From the NCBI RefSeq assembly GCF_029211125.1, contig NZ_JARGEN010000043.1:62001-126000 (forward strand): a stretch of 64,000 bases of DNA, in the 5' to 3' direction. The position numbers were made by a program, and so were the translations under genes. The notes under the pieces were generated by a model. That model was given only the letters and a program-made list of their open reading frames with translations. It was not told the DNA's origin and searched no databases. This DNA is from Curvibacter soli (lineage in GTDB: Bacteria > Pseudomonadota > Gammaproteobacteria > Burkholderiales > Burkholderiaceae_C). Positions 16,458 to 25,072 of this stretch are shown here, piece by piece (the stretch's first letter is position 1; the number at the start of each line of letters is the position of its first letter).

Positions 16458-17456
16458 CTAGTCGAGCACAGGGTAAGTGCCTACGGTGCAAATCACGTAG
16501 GTCAACCCATTGGGCGCCGCACTCCGCAGGTCTGGCAGTGCGAAGGTCGTCATTCCATCTCCTCCATACGCAGTGCCGAGTATGGAGAACAGCGATGAAT
16601 AGGCGGAAATGGACAGAGTCTGCCCTGCCGCCGGGGTGCCTCCGGCCCTGTAACCCGCCGTGAGCCACACGGCCCCCATGGTGCATCCCTCGCCCTGGCC
16701 CGCCAGCGCATTGCTCGTGGCGGTGCCGAACAGCGCTGCCGTTCCGCTGGGCCCCGTAGCTCCCGGCGGCCCCGCGACGCCCTGCGGTCCCTGTGCGCCC
16801 GGGGCACCGGTAGGCCCCGCCGGGCCCGTGGCTCCTGGAGCCCCGTCTGCGCCCGGGGCTCCAGCGGGCCCCGCCGCGCCGGTCGGGCCCGCCGGGCCCA
16901 TGGCGCCGGCCGGACCCGCCGGGCCTATGGCGCCGACCGGGCCCGCCGGGCCGATGGCGCCAGTTGGGCCCGCCGGACCCATGGCGCCGGTTGGGCCCGC
17001 AGCCCCTGGAGCCCCGTCTGCGCCCGGGGCACCGGCGGGCCCCGTGGCGCCGGTCGGGCCCGCCGGGCCTACCGGGCCTGTGGGGCCGGCCGGCCCCGCG
17101 ACGCCCTGCGGCCCCTGTGCGCCCGTGGCACCGGCGGGCCCCGCCGGGCCGGCCGGACCCGCCGGACCCGTGGCGCCGGTACCCACTCCGGCCGCGCATG
17201 CCGTCAACTGCCCCGTGCTGCCGTCGTAGCACGCCAGGTTGACGCTGCCCGCCGTGGATGGCAGGCCCGGCACGTAGACCGCGCCGCTGTCCTGCACGCG
17301 CAAGCGCTCCTGCCCGCCCTGGTTCTTGACGACAAATCCACCCCCGCTGGGTGGCGTAACAGAAATGTCGGCGGCCAGTACACCGGCTCCGTGCAGCGCC
17401 AGCACAGAGGAAAGGACGGGAACGATCCAGGGGCGGGAGTTCGGGTTCATAGACAT
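16458..17456 (-). CDS. Secreted collagen-like protein with phage tail-collar domain
   Basis: A 332-residue protein in three parts. The first is an N-terminal signal peptide ([19 protein letters not shown]) with a short globular region. The second is a collagen-like run of about 45 Gly-X-Y triplets (residues 89-237) rich in GPAGPTGA and [10 protein letters not shown]. The third is a C-terminal domain whose [20 protein letters not shown] and FALPDLRSA are hallmarks of the phage tail-collar fold. It probably forms trimeric surface fibres. It has no IPTL-CTERM tail of its own. ATG at 17456 (MSMNPNSRP) was chosen because longer frames add residues with no signal character; its ribosome site is weak. 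It lies 61 bp downstream of an IPTL-CTERM gene on the same strand and is probably co-transcribed. Confidence 0.85.
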   Translation of the reverse strand: MSMNPNSRPWIVPVLSSVLALHGAGVLAADISVTPPSGGGFVVKNQGGQERLRVQDSGAVYVPGLPSTAGSVNLACYDGSTGQLTACAAGVGTGATGPAGPAGPAGPAGATGAQGPQGVAGPAGPTGPVGPAGPTGATGPAGAPGADGAPGAAGPTGAMGPAGPTGAIGPAGPVGAIGPAGPAGAMGPAGPTGAAGPAGAPGADGAPGATGPAGPTGAPGAQGPQGVAGPPGATGPSGTAALFGTATSNALAGQGEGCTMGAVWLTAGYRAGGTPAAGQTLSISAYSSLFSILGTAYGGDGMTTFALPDLRSAAPNGLTYVICTVGTYPVLD

Positions 17457-17517
17457 GGTCGGTTTCTCGCTGGAGCAACGGGGATGGGTAGAGATGGCGG
17501 TGGCGTGGGCCGTGGCG

Positions 17518-18231
17518 TCAGACCGAGCGATGGCGTCCACGATGTCCCCCGCTTGCACGCTTTTGCCAGAAAGCGATGGCACCGATGAGCATCGACAGCA
17601 GCGCCAGGCCGTACTGTCCGAGAGTCGGTATGGCGGTCAAGGAAGCACTTGCGGCGCCGATCTGCACCGTGGGGGGCACGGATGCAAAATTGCGCACCAC
17701 CGTGGCGCCGGGGCCGAGTTGGATGACCGCCGTGCCGCTGGCGGATTGCAGTTGCACGTTTTGTCCCGGGGTGCCCTGGATGGTAAGGGTGCCCAGTACC
17801 GTGATGTTGACCCCCGCCGGCAAGACGAACGTACGGCCGGTCGTGCTTTGCAGCGTGAGGTTCTGCACGACCAGGGTGCCGGTGATCTGGCTGGTATTGC
17901 CTGGATCGCAGCCGTCGCGCATCACGATGGTGTTGTTGCCCGCATCCAATGGCCCGTTCAAGACCAGGTCGCTGCCCACCGAGAGCGTACCGCCAAGGCT
18001 TGGCATGCTGCCCGTGGCGGCGAAAGTGACCGCGCCATCCACGGACATGGTGCCGCCGTTGAGGTTGAGCGTGCCTTGCATGTCCAGTGGCGTGCAACCG
18101 TTGTCCCACACGGCGCCCGCAGGAACGTCGAACGTTGCTCCGACGGGCACCACCGTCTGCGCCGCAGCGTGGGCGCACAGGGTGAATGCCATGGCCACAC
18201 CGGCGAACCGACTCAGGAAGGTACGGAGCAT
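17518..18231 (-). CDS. IPTL-CTERM surface protein, beta-helix-like
   Basis: A 237-residue protein. A signal peptide ([20 protein letters not shown] to about residue 23) precedes a Thr/Gly/Asn-rich region of short strands ([34 protein letters not shown]) that looks like a beta-solenoid. The C-terminus is [20 protein letters not shown] followed by a basic tail, the IPTL-CTERM signal. It should be exported and cleaved or anchored by the same sorting enzyme as the giant protein at 5.4-11.1 kb. The start was set at the ATG that begins the signal peptide. It heads a two-gene unit with the collagen-like gene. Nothing indicates enzymatic activity. Confidence 0.82.
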   Translation of the reverse strand: MLRTFLSRFAGVAMAFTLCAHAAAQTVVPVGATFDVPAGAVWDNGCTPLDMQGTLNLNGGTMSVDGAVTFAATGSMPSLGGTLSVGSDLVLNGPLDAGNNTIVMRDGCDPGNTSQITGTLVVQNLTLQSTTGRTFVLPAGVNITVLGTLTIQGTPGQNVQLQSASGTAVIQLGPGATVVRNFASVPPTVQIGAASASLTAIPTLGQYGLALLSMLIGAIAFWQKRASGGHRGRHRSV

Positions 18232-18487
18232 GAAGTGCTTTCTGCGGGCGTGCGAACCGCCATGACTGGGCCTCGACCGGGTTTGCGGGCACGGGAGCCA
18301 GCGCAAACACGCACATGGCCCTTCGTGACATTTTGCTACGCAGTATAGAGCGCTCATGGCGTGGCCAAATTCACCTTCGTTCGTGCGCGACGCTTATGAT
18401 GCCATTCAGGCCGCGTGACATACGGTAACATCCATCGAGCCCATCGGCCCCCTCAAAACCCTCAAAAGTCTTTCAGAAAGCGCCCCC

Positions 18488-19291
18488 ATGCCCGTCTTTC
18501 CCAAGCGCACGGCCTGCATCGCGGCAAGTGCCCTGCTTTCCGTTTCCGCATTCGCCGCCGATTGCATCAATGGCGTGAACCCCGCCGGCGTCTGCACCGT
18601 GCCCGCGGGCGCCGGCTCCGTCACCATCGAGGCGTGGGGCGGCGGCGGGGGTGGGGGTGGGGGTGATAACGTGACGCTTTTCGGCGGCGGCGGCGGGGGC
18701 GGGGGGTCGTACTGCAAGGCGACGTTTGCCGTCGCCCCAGGCACGCCGTTGACCGTTGCCGTCGGGTTCGGCGCGCCTGGGGGCTTAGTGCTGGCCTCCG
18801 GAGCTGTGGGCATGCCGTCATCCGTCACGGGAGCAGGCGTTGTCGGCATGGTGGCCAATGCCGGGAGTGGGGGAATAACGGGCGGTGCGGGCGGCGCGGG
18901 TGGGGATGCCACCGCTTGCACGGCTGCCGGCGCGGTGAAGTGGCTCGGCGGCAATGGGGCGTTTGGCGTGCTCACGAACGGCGGCGGCGGCGGTGGCTCT
19001 GCCACCGCGGTTACTGCTGGAGGCAACGGGGTGGGTACTTTGGGCGGTGCGGGTGAAGGATTAGGCGGCAATGTCACTATGCCCGGCCTGGCGCCTGGTG
19101 GTGGCGGCGGCGGCGGCAATTTTTTCACGGACGGCAGCGCCGGCGCAGCGGGCCAGGTAAAAATGACGTTCGTCGCGGCCCCCGTCGCCGCCGCCACCCC
19201 GGTGCCCACGGTTTCCGCAGGGGGGCTGGTGGGGCTTTCGGCCCTTCTGGCGATCTTCGGAATGGCCCGCGCGCGGCGGCGGCAGGGCTGA
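18488..19291 (+). CDS. Glycine-rich secreted protein with divergent IPTL-like tail
   Basis: A 267-residue protein. A signal peptide (TACIAASALLSVSAFAAD) is followed by DCINGVNPAGVCTVPAGAG and a long glycine-rich region. Runs of 8-9 Gly alternate with short hydrophobic blocks, including EAWGGGGGGGGGDN. The tail PVPTVSAGGLVGLSALLAIF and the basic end MARARRRQG have the shape of a sorting signal, with VPTVSAGG in place of IPTLSxWG. It is divergent from the other two surface genes across a 256-bp gap that probably holds both promoters. The Gly-tract codons (ggcggcggcggg) are slippage-prone. Function is unknown; gly-rich exoproteins of this type are usually structural. Confidence 0.75.
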   Translation: MPVFPKRTACIAASALLSVSAFAADCINGVNPAGVCTVPAGAGSVTIEAWGGGGGGGGGDNVTLFGGGGGGGGSYCKATFAVAPGTPLTVAVGFGAPGGLVLASGAVGMPSSVTGAGVVGMVANAGSGGITGGAGGAGGDATACTAAGAVKWLGGNGAFGVLTNGGGGGGSATAVTAGGNGVGTLGGAGEGLGGNVTMPGLAPGGGGGGGNFFTDGSAGAAGQVKMTFVAAPVAAATPVPTVSAGGLVGLSALLAIFGMARARRRQG

Positions 19292-19314
19292 TCGTCCCCG
19301 GCCTGCGGGCCGCC

Positions 19315-19998
19315 TCAGTGCGGGCGCTGCCCCCACACCCGCAGCAATTCCCCTGACTCCATCACCAGCCCCAGGTGCAGCGACACCATGGAAAGCGCCG
19401 CTGCCTCCAGCTTGTCATCCGTTCCCCGCACCAGGTCGCGCAGCACGATCACGCGGTAGTTGTGGTTGTTGGCGTCGAACGCGGTGCTGAGCACGCAGCA
19501 GTCGGTAAAGCCGCCGTCCAGCACCACGGTTTCGATGCGCTGGTTGCGCAGCAGGAAGTCCAGGTCGCTCGGGTAGAAGGCCGACAGGCGCCGCTTGGTG
19601 TCCACGCGCATGTCGCCGGGCTCCACGCGGGTGCGCCACTCGGTCCAGCGGCTGCCCTCGATGGCGTGGGCGTCGGCGTTGGGGATGGGCCCCACGTGCA
19701 GCGGGAAGGTGCGGCGCCACGCGGCGGGTATGCCGCGGATGTCGTCCTCGCCGTTCGCGCGCAGGGTGCTGCGCACGTGGATCAGGCGTACGCCCAGGGC
19801 GCGCACGCGGTCGTGAAAGGCGTCCAGCGGCGCCACCAAGTCGCGGGCGCGCGGCGCGGGGCAGGGGCAGTCGGGGCTGTCGTCGAGGTGGCCGCGGTGC
19901 ATGTCGATGGAGACGACCGCCGTGGTGGCGGGGTTCAGGTAGTCGGCGAACTCGGTTTCGCTCAGTTCGCGCGGCTGTTCGTACACATAGGCTTGCAT
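19315..19998 (-). CDS. Isochorismatase-family cysteine hydrolase
   Basis: A 227-residue cysteine hydrolase. It has the Asp of AVVSIDMHRGH near residue 34 and the nucleophile in DGGFTDCCVLSTAFDANNHN near residue 168, followed by YRVIVLRDLV. The family cleaves C-N bonds of ureido or amide compounds, as RutB does. It is the last gene of the seven-gene minus-strand operon with a nucleoside ABC transporter and starts 3 bp after the preceding permease stop. A role in hydrolysing a carbamoylated or ureido intermediate of an imported purine or pyrimidine is inferred from context only. It is distinct in sequence from the rutB copy at 29890-30642. Confidence 0.82.
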   Translation of the reverse strand: MQAYVYEQPRELSETEFADYLNPATTAVVSIDMHRGHLDDSPDCPCPAPRARDLVAPLDAFHDRVRALGVRLIHVRSTLRANGEDDIRGIPAAWRRTFPLHVGPIPNADAHAIEGSRWTEWRTRVEPGDMRVDTKRRLSAFYPSDLDFLLRNQRIETVVLDGGFTDCCVLSTAFDANNHNYRVIVLRDLVRGTDDKLEAAALSMVSLHLGLVMESGELLRVWGQRPH

Positions 19999-20001
19999 GG
20001 T

Positions 20002-20928
20002 TCAGCGCCTTTCCTCGCGCAGATAGGGTTCGCCCAAGGCGCCGGGCGTTTCGTCGCGCCCGCGCCGCGCCAGCGCCACCCACACCATGACGGCCAGGGT
20101 CACGGCGTAGGGCGTCATCAGCACGAAGTACTGCGGCAGGCTGATGCCGGCGGCGGCCAGTTGCGGTATCAGCGCCTCGATGCCGCCGAACAGCACCGCG
20201 CCCGCGAACGCGCGCCACGGCGACCAGCGCGCGAAGATCACCAGCCCCACGGCGATCCAGCCGCGCCCGCCGGTCATGCCGGCGATCCACAGCTTGGTGC
20301 TGATGACGGCGATGTACCCGCCCGCCAGCCCCACCAGCGCCGAGCCCGCCAGGATGGCCAGGAAGCGCGTGCGCAGCACCGGCACGCCCGCCGCGTCCGC
20401 CGCCTGCGGGTTCTCGCCCACGGCGCGCAGGCGCAGGCCGCCGCCCGCATGGTTGAGCCACCAGGCCACGCCCGCGAAGATGAACGGCGCAAGGTAGGCC
20501 GCCAGGCTCTGGTTGAACAGCCCGCCCACCACGGGCAGCGCGGCCAGCGGGCCCAGGGGCAGCGCCGCGGGGCCCATCACGGGCTGGTTGGTCCAGCCCA
20601 GCACGGTGCCCAGCAGGCCCGTCAGGCCCTGGCAGAAGAACACCAGCGCCAGCCCGGCGATGACCTGGTTCACGCGCAGCCACACCACCATCACGGCGAA
20701 CAGCACCGACACGGCGGCGGCGGCCAGCATCGCGGCGACGAGGGCGACGCCCGGTTCATGCACCGCCAGCATGGCGCCGATGCCCGCCAGCGCGCCCACC
20801 AGCATCAGCCCCTCGGCGCCCAGCGAGAGCACGCCCGCGCGCTCGCTGACGATGAGGCCCAGCGCCGCCAGCGCGAAGGGCACGGCGAAGTCGGGGATGT
20901 TGCCGATCCAGTGGGCGATCAGGTCCAT
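20002..20928 (-). CDS. BMP-type nucleoside ABC transporter, permease 2
   Basis: A 308-residue integral membrane protein with 8-9 hydrophobic helices. It belongs to the branched-chain/BPD_transp_2 permease family: SERAGVLSLGAEGLMLVGAL near residue 30 and RLRAVGENPQAADAAGVPV near residue 165 are diagnostic. It pairs with the permease encoded just upstream (3-bp gap) in an importer of the PnrA/NupABC kind, which takes up purine and pyrimidine nucleosides. Confidence 0.92.
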   Translation of the reverse strand: MDLIAHWIGNIPDFAVPFALAALGLIVSERAGVLSLGAEGLMLVGALAGIGAMLAVHEPGVALVAAMLAAAAVSVLFAVMVVWLRVNQVIAGLALVFFCQGLTGLLGTVLGWTNQPVMGPAALPLGPLAALPVVGGLFNQSLAAYLAPFIFAGVAWWLNHAGGGLRLRAVGENPQAADAAGVPVLRTRFLAILAGSALVGLAGGYIAVISTKLWIAGMTGGRGWIAVGLVIFARWSPWRAFAGAVLFGGIEALIPQLAAAGISLPQYFVLMTPYAVTLAVMVWVALARRGRDETPGALGEPYLREERR

Positions 20929-20931
20929 GGC

Positions 20932-22056
20932 TCAGTACGCGGCCACGCGGCGGATGCGGTGGCGGATGAAGAAGTCCGACGAGGCGACGCACACCACCAG
21001 GATGGCCTGTATGAGCTGCACCATCGAGAACGGTATCTGGTAGAACACCTGCAGGCTGCGCCCGGCCACGAACAGCGTGGCCACCAGGATGGCGACCACG
21101 CTGGCGGCCAGCGGGTTGTTGCGCGCCAAAAAGGCGATCAGGATGCCCGAGAAGCCGTAGCCCGCGTAGAACGCCTGCGTGAGCCGCCCTTCCTGCCCGG
21201 CAGCCACCATGAAGCCCGCCAGCCCCGCGAGCGCGCCCGAGGCCAGCACCGACGCCCACACCAGCTTCTTCACCGGCACGCCCACCGCGTCGGCCACGCG
21301 CGCGCTGGCGTGCACGAAGCGCAGGTACAGGCCCGCGCGGCTCTTGTCCACGAACCACCATGCGGCCACCGCCACCAGCAGTGCCAGCACGATGGCGCTG
21401 CTGAAGCCGTCCGCGATGTCGGGCAGCCGCTCGAACGGCGCGAACTTGGGCGAGTAGGGGAAGGAATCCCTGGGGTCCTTCCACGCGCCGTACACCAGGT
21501 GCAGCAGGAAGTTGGCCGCCACGTAGTTGAGCATCAGGCTGGAGATGATCTCGTTGATCGCCAGGCGCATCTTCAGCACGGCGGGCAGCACCACCCACAG
21601 CAGGCCGCAGAGCAGCGCGGCGCCCGCCATGAGCCACAGGCGCGCGGCCTGCGGCCCGATGGCGTGGATGGAAACGAAGGTGGCGCCGATGGCGCCGAAG
21701 ATCATCTGCCCCTCCAGCCCCAGGTTCCAGAACCGGGCGCGGAAGGCCAGCGCCGCGGCCAGCCCCACCATCACCATGGGCGCGGCCTGGAACAGCACGG
21801 CGCGCAGGTTCTGCGCGTCGAAGAAGGTCTGCACGATGAACTCGTCGAGCAGGTCCTCGGGCGACACGCCGGCGGCCACCAGAATGGCGCCGCTGACCAG
21901 CGCCCCCGCCAGCACCGCCAGCGCGAGGATCAGCGCCTGCCACGGCCAGGCGAGCTGCTGGCGCACCTCCAGCGCGTAGCGGCGCGCGAGCAGCGGCACG
22001 CGGCGCGGGCGCGGCGTGGCGGTTTCGGGAGCGGGGGGAATGGGGGCGGATGCCAT
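20932..22056 (-). CDS. BMP-type nucleoside ABC transporter, permease 1
   Basis: A 374-residue permease with an N-terminal cytoplasmic leader and about ten hydrophobic helices. RARFWNLGLEGQMIFGAIGA near residue 110 and AINEIISSLMLNYVAANFLL near residue 165 identify the family of NupB/YufP-like permeases. The coupling region is FVHASARVADAVGVPVKKLV. It begins 12 bp after the ATPase stop and is followed after 3 bp by the second permease, so all are in one transcript. The substrate is inferred to be nucleosides from the BMP/PnrA-type binding protein. Confidence 0.92.
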   Translation of the reverse strand: MASAPIPPAPETATPRPRRVPLLARRYALEVRQQLAWPWQALILALAVLAGALVSGAILVAAGVSPEDLLDEFIVQTFFDAQNLRAVLFQAAPMVMVGLAAALAFRARFWNLGLEGQMIFGAIGATFVSIHAIGPQAARLWLMAGAALLCGLLWVVLPAVLKMRLAINEIISSLMLNYVAANFLLHLVYGAWKDPRDSFPYSPKFAPFERLPDIADGFSSAIVLALLVAVAAWWFVDKSRAGLYLRFVHASARVADAVGVPVKKLVWASVLASGALAGLAGFMVAAGQEGRLTQAFYAGYGFSGILIAFLARNNPLAASVVAILVATLFVAGRSLQVFYQIPFSMVQLIQAILVVCVASSDFFIRHRIRRVAAY

Positions 22057-22068
22057 GTGCCAGAGGGG

Positions 22069-23679
22069 TCAGTGTGTCGCCACCATCGCCTGGCCAACGT
22101 CTTGCCGGCGCGCGGGCGCGGCGAACTCGGCCACGATGCGCCCGCGCACGATCACGCCCACGCGGTCGGCCAGCGCCAGCACTTCGTCGAGGTCTTCGCT
22201 GATCAGCAGCACGGCGGCGCCCGCGGCGCGCGCGGCGCGCAGGCGCGCATGCACCTGGGCGCTGGCGCGCACGTCCAGCCCGCGGCTCGGGCTGTGGGCC
22301 AGCACCAGCCGCGGCTGGCCGCCCAGGCGGCTGAATTCGCGTGCGATCACCAGCTTCTGCGCGTTGCCGCCCGACAGCAGCGCCGCTTTCTGGCGGATGG
22401 AGCGCACCCCCAGCACGTCGAAGGCCTTGACGGCCTCTTGCGCGGCGGCTTCCATGCGGCGGCGGTCGAGCCACGCGGCGCTGCCGTAGCGGCTGTCGTG
22501 TACCTGGCCGATGCCGAAGTTCTCGGCCACCGACAGGTCGCCCGCCAGCGCCAGCCCGTAGCGGTCGGCGGGAATGGCGGCAATGCCCAGCGCGCGCCGC
22601 TGCTCGGGGCTGGCCGCGCGCAGGTCGCCGAAGCCCTCCAGCTCCAGCGCGCCCTCGGCCAGCGGCAGCAGGCCCATGATGGCCTGCGCCAGCTCGCCCT
22701 GGCCGTTGCCGCCCACGCCGGCCAGGCCGTAGATCTCGCCGGCGCGCACCTCCAGCGTGGCACCGTCCAGCGCGGGCTGGCCCGCGCCCGCGCTGCGCAG
22801 GCCGCGCACGGCCAGGCGCACGGGGCACACGGCGGCACTGGCGGCACTGGCGGCGGCACTGGCGGCACTGGCGGCGGCACTGGCGGCGGCACTGGCGGCG
22901 GCACCGGCGGGCGTGGCGGCGCGCGGCGCCTCGGCCTGCGCGGTGTCGCCCACGGTCAGGCGCACCAGCTCGGCTTCGCTGGCCGCGCGCGGCTCCAGCG
23001 TGGCGACGGTGCGCCCGGCGCGCATCACGGTCACGCGGTCGGCGAACGCCTGCACGTCGGCCATCTTGTGCGTCACCAGCACCACCGCCGCGCCCTGCCG
23101 CGCCAGCGCGCGCACCGTGTGCAGCAGGCGCGCGGCCTCGGCATCCGTCAGCACGGCGGTGGGCTCGTCTAGGATGAGGATGCGCGCGCCGGCCAGCAGC
23201 ACCTTGAGGATTTCCACGCGCTGCTGCTCGGCCACCGACAGCCGCTCGATGCGCTGGCCGGGGTCGATGGCGAAGCCCAGCGCCTGCGCCTGCGCGGCGA
23301 CGGCGGCGCGCACCGCGGCCAGGCGGGCGCCGTAGCCCTGCGCGGCGTCGAACTCGCCGGGCGGCGGCAGGCCGAGCAGGATGTTCTCGGCCACCGTGAA
23401 CGGGGCCACGAGCTTGAAGTGCTGGTGCACCATGCCGATGCGGTGGCGCGCGGCGTCGCGCGGGCCGGCCAGGCGCACGGGGTTGTCGTCCACCAGCAGC
23501 GTGCCGGCCTCGGGCGCGTACAGGCCGGCGGCGATGTTCATCAGCGAGGACTTGCCCGCGCCGTTCTCGCCCAGCAGCGCGTGCACCTCGCCCCAGCGCG
23601 CTGCGAAGTGCGCGCCGTCTAGGGCCCGGAAGCCGTCGAAGCTCTTGTCGATGCCGTGCAGCGCCAGCGCGTCAGACAT
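22069..23679 (-). CDS. Nucleoside ABC transporter, double ATP-binding protein
   Basis: A 536-residue protein with two ABC domains, the layout of YufO/NupA. Domain 1 has Walker A GENGAGKSS near residue 40 and ILILDEPTAVL near residue 160. Domain 2 has the degenerate GVGGNGQGELAQ near residue 313 and the signature LLSGGNAQKLVIAREFSR. The linker (residues 252-280) is an almost pure Ala/Ser stretch built from GCGGCACTGGCG-type repeats on the plus strand, so its length may vary by slippage. The start was set at MSDALALHGIDKSF, the usual family beginning, rather than a longer frame. It follows the binding-protein gene by 123 bp. Confidence 0.93.
   Translation of the reverse strand: MSDALALHGIDKSFDGFRALDGAHFAARWGEVHALLGENGAGKSSLMNIAAGLYAPEAGTLLVDDNPVRLAGPRDAARHRIGMVHQHFKLVAPFTVAENILLGLPPPGEFDAAQGYGARLAAVRAAVAAQAQALGFAIDPGQRIERLSVAEQQRVEILKVLLAGARILILDEPTAVLTDAEAARLLHTVRALARQGAAVVLVTHKMADVQAFADRVTVMRAGRTVATLEPRAASEAELVRLTVGDTAQAEAPRAATPAGAAASAAASAAASAASAAASAASAAVCPVRLAVRGLRSAGAGQPALDGATLEVRAGEIYGLAGVGGNGQGELAQAIMGLLPLAEGALELEGFGDLRAASPEQRRALGIAAIPADRYGLALAGDLSVAENFGIGQVHDSRYGSAAWLDRRRMEAAAQEAVKAFDVLGVRSIRQKAALLSGGNAQKLVIAREFSRLGGQPRLVLAHSPSRGLDVRASAQVHARLRAARAAGAAVLLISEDLDEVLALADRVGVIVRGRIVAEFAAPARRQDVGQAMVATH
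22836..22916. repeat. In-frame GGCACTGGCGGC microsatellite coding for an Ala/Ser linker
   Basis: Units GGCACTGGC and GGCGGCACTGGC alternate several times. On the minus strand they encode Ala-Ala-Ser and Ala-Ala-Ala-Ser. All units are multiples of three bases, so gain or loss changes linker length without a frameshift. Confidence 0.85.
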
Positions 23680-23802
23680 GGATGAAACAGTCTTGAATTG
23701 ATCGGTTTGAAAGATACAAAAACCCGCCACCGCCCATTTTCTGGGCGGCGGCTGGTTTTCAGCGTGCCGGGGGTTTGCGTCCGAAAACGACCGGCTTGCG
23801 CA

Positions 23803-24924
23803 TCACTTCTGCGTCACCACGCCCTTGACGAACCAGTCCATCTTCCAGAGGTCGGCGTCGCTCAGCACGGCGCCCGCGGCCACGCGCTCCTTGCCGTCGC
23901 GGTCGGCCAGCGGGCCGGCGTAGACCGGCTTGCCCTTCATGATCGCGTCGCGCTCGGCCAGGATGGCGGCCTGCTTGTCCTTGGGGATCTGCGCGCCGAG
24001 CTTGGAGATGTCGGTGCCGCCGTCCTGCATCTCGATGAAGGCGCCGTAGGGCTGGGGCTTCCAGTGGCCGGCCATGATCTTCTTCAGCTCGGGCACCAGG
24101 AAGCGGTCCCACACCCACACCGACGAGCAGATGGTGGCCTTGGGCGCGAACTGGCTCAGGTCGCGGTGGTGGCCGGTGCCGAGCTTGCCGCGCTCCTGCG
24201 CCACGATCTGCGGCGTGGGCGAATCGACGTGCTGGCCGATCACGTCGGCGCCCTGGTCGATCAGCGCGGCGGCGGCGGCGCGCTCCTTCACCGGGTCGTT
24301 CCACGAGCCGGTGTAGATCACCGTCACGGTGGCGGCGGGGTTCATCTTCTGCGCGCCGAGCGCGTAGGCGTTGATGGTCCAGTTGACCACGCCGAACGGG
24401 TTGGCCGCCACGAAGCCGAGCTTGCCCGTCTTGCTCGCCGCGCCCGCGGCCATGCCGCACAGGTACTGGCTTTCATAGGTGCGGCCATAGAACGATTCGA
24501 GGTTCTTGCCGTTGGTGGTGCCCGAGCCGTTGAGGAAGGCCACGTCGGGGTATTTGTCGGCCAGCTCCTTGAACGCGTCGGAATAGCCGAAGGCGGTGCC
24601 GATCACGATGTTGGCGCCGCGCTGGATGAACTTCTCCGCCGCGGGCTTGATGGCGGATGCGTCCTCGGGCACGCCTTCTACGAACTGGATTTTCTGGCCG
24701 AGGGCTTTTTCGACCTTCACGCGCGCTTCGTCGAACGCCTGGGTCCAGCCGCCGTCGTTCTTGGGGCCGAAGTAGATCATCGCGATCTTGGGCGGGCCCT
24801 TGAGCGTGAAGCCGTCGTCGGCGGCATGCGCGGGCGCGTGGAAGACGGCCGCGCCCAGCAGGGCCAGGCCGGCGGCGGATGCCACGACGGCCTTGCGGCG
24901 GGGCAGTGAGTGGAATGCTTGCAT
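23803..24924 (-). CDS. BMP-family (PnrA-like) nucleoside-binding protein
   Basis: A 373-residue periplasmic binding protein. A signal peptide (RRKAVVASAAGLALLGAAVF to AHA near residue 31) precedes the BMP domain: PKIAMIYFGPKNDGGWTQAF near residue 40, NIVIGTAFGYSDAFKELADK and LGFVAANPFGVVNWTINAYA. Residues near WTQAF and the DVIGQHVDSP segment line the base pocket in this family. The ATG at 24924 was chosen because of a GAGGTAA ribosome site 5 bp upstream; the open frame extends further but only into repeated DNA. The gene precedes its ATPase and permeases, as in other Bmp operons. Confidence 0.93.
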   Translation of the reverse strand: MQAFHSLPRRKAVVASAAGLALLGAAVFHAPAHAADDGFTLKGPPKIAMIYFGPKNDGGWTQAFDEARVKVEKALGQKIQFVEGVPEDASAIKPAAEKFIQRGANIVIGTAFGYSDAFKELADKYPDVAFLNGSGTTNGKNLESFYGRTYESQYLCGMAAGAASKTGKLGFVAANPFGVVNWTINAYALGAQKMNPAATVTVIYTGSWNDPVKERAAAAALIDQGADVIGQHVDSPTPQIVAQERGKLGTGHHRDLSQFAPKATICSSVWVWDRFLVPELKKIMAGHWKPQPYGAFIEMQDGGTDISKLGAQIPKDKQAAILAERDAIMKGKPVYAGPLADRDGKERVAAGAVLSDADLWKMDWFVKGVVTQK

Positions 24925-24956
24925 CGCGGTTACCTCGGGTGGAGAGTGAAGGAGAA

Positions 24957-25072
24957 GGGGAGCGTGGGGGTCATGCTTCATCGCCGGGCCGCCCCAAGAT
25001 GAAACGCGGCCCCCACGGGGGGCAGCGAACCACACGCAGTGGGGAGCGTGGGGGTCATGCTTCATCGCCGGG
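24957..25072. repeat. 32-bp direct repeats flanking a family D fragment
   Basis: The sequence GGGGAGCGTGGGGGTCATGC plus 12 more bases occurs at 24957-24988 and again, identically, at 25041-25072. The second copy includes the last codons of the VOC gene (PGDEA and stop). The 52 bp between them (cgcggcccccacggggggca, then cacacgcagtgg) resembles part of the family D repeat. Confidence 0.85.

Noticed and set aside
16660-17229. Proline/glycine-rich plus-strand frame opposite the collagen-like gene
   Set aside because: Mirror of the Gly-X-Y codons; the minus-strand product has the signal peptide and the tail-collar domain.
19375-23172. Long plus-strand open frame opposite the ABC transporter genes
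   Set aside because: Composition is His/Gln/Arg-rich and structureless; the minus strand carries five recognisable proteins.
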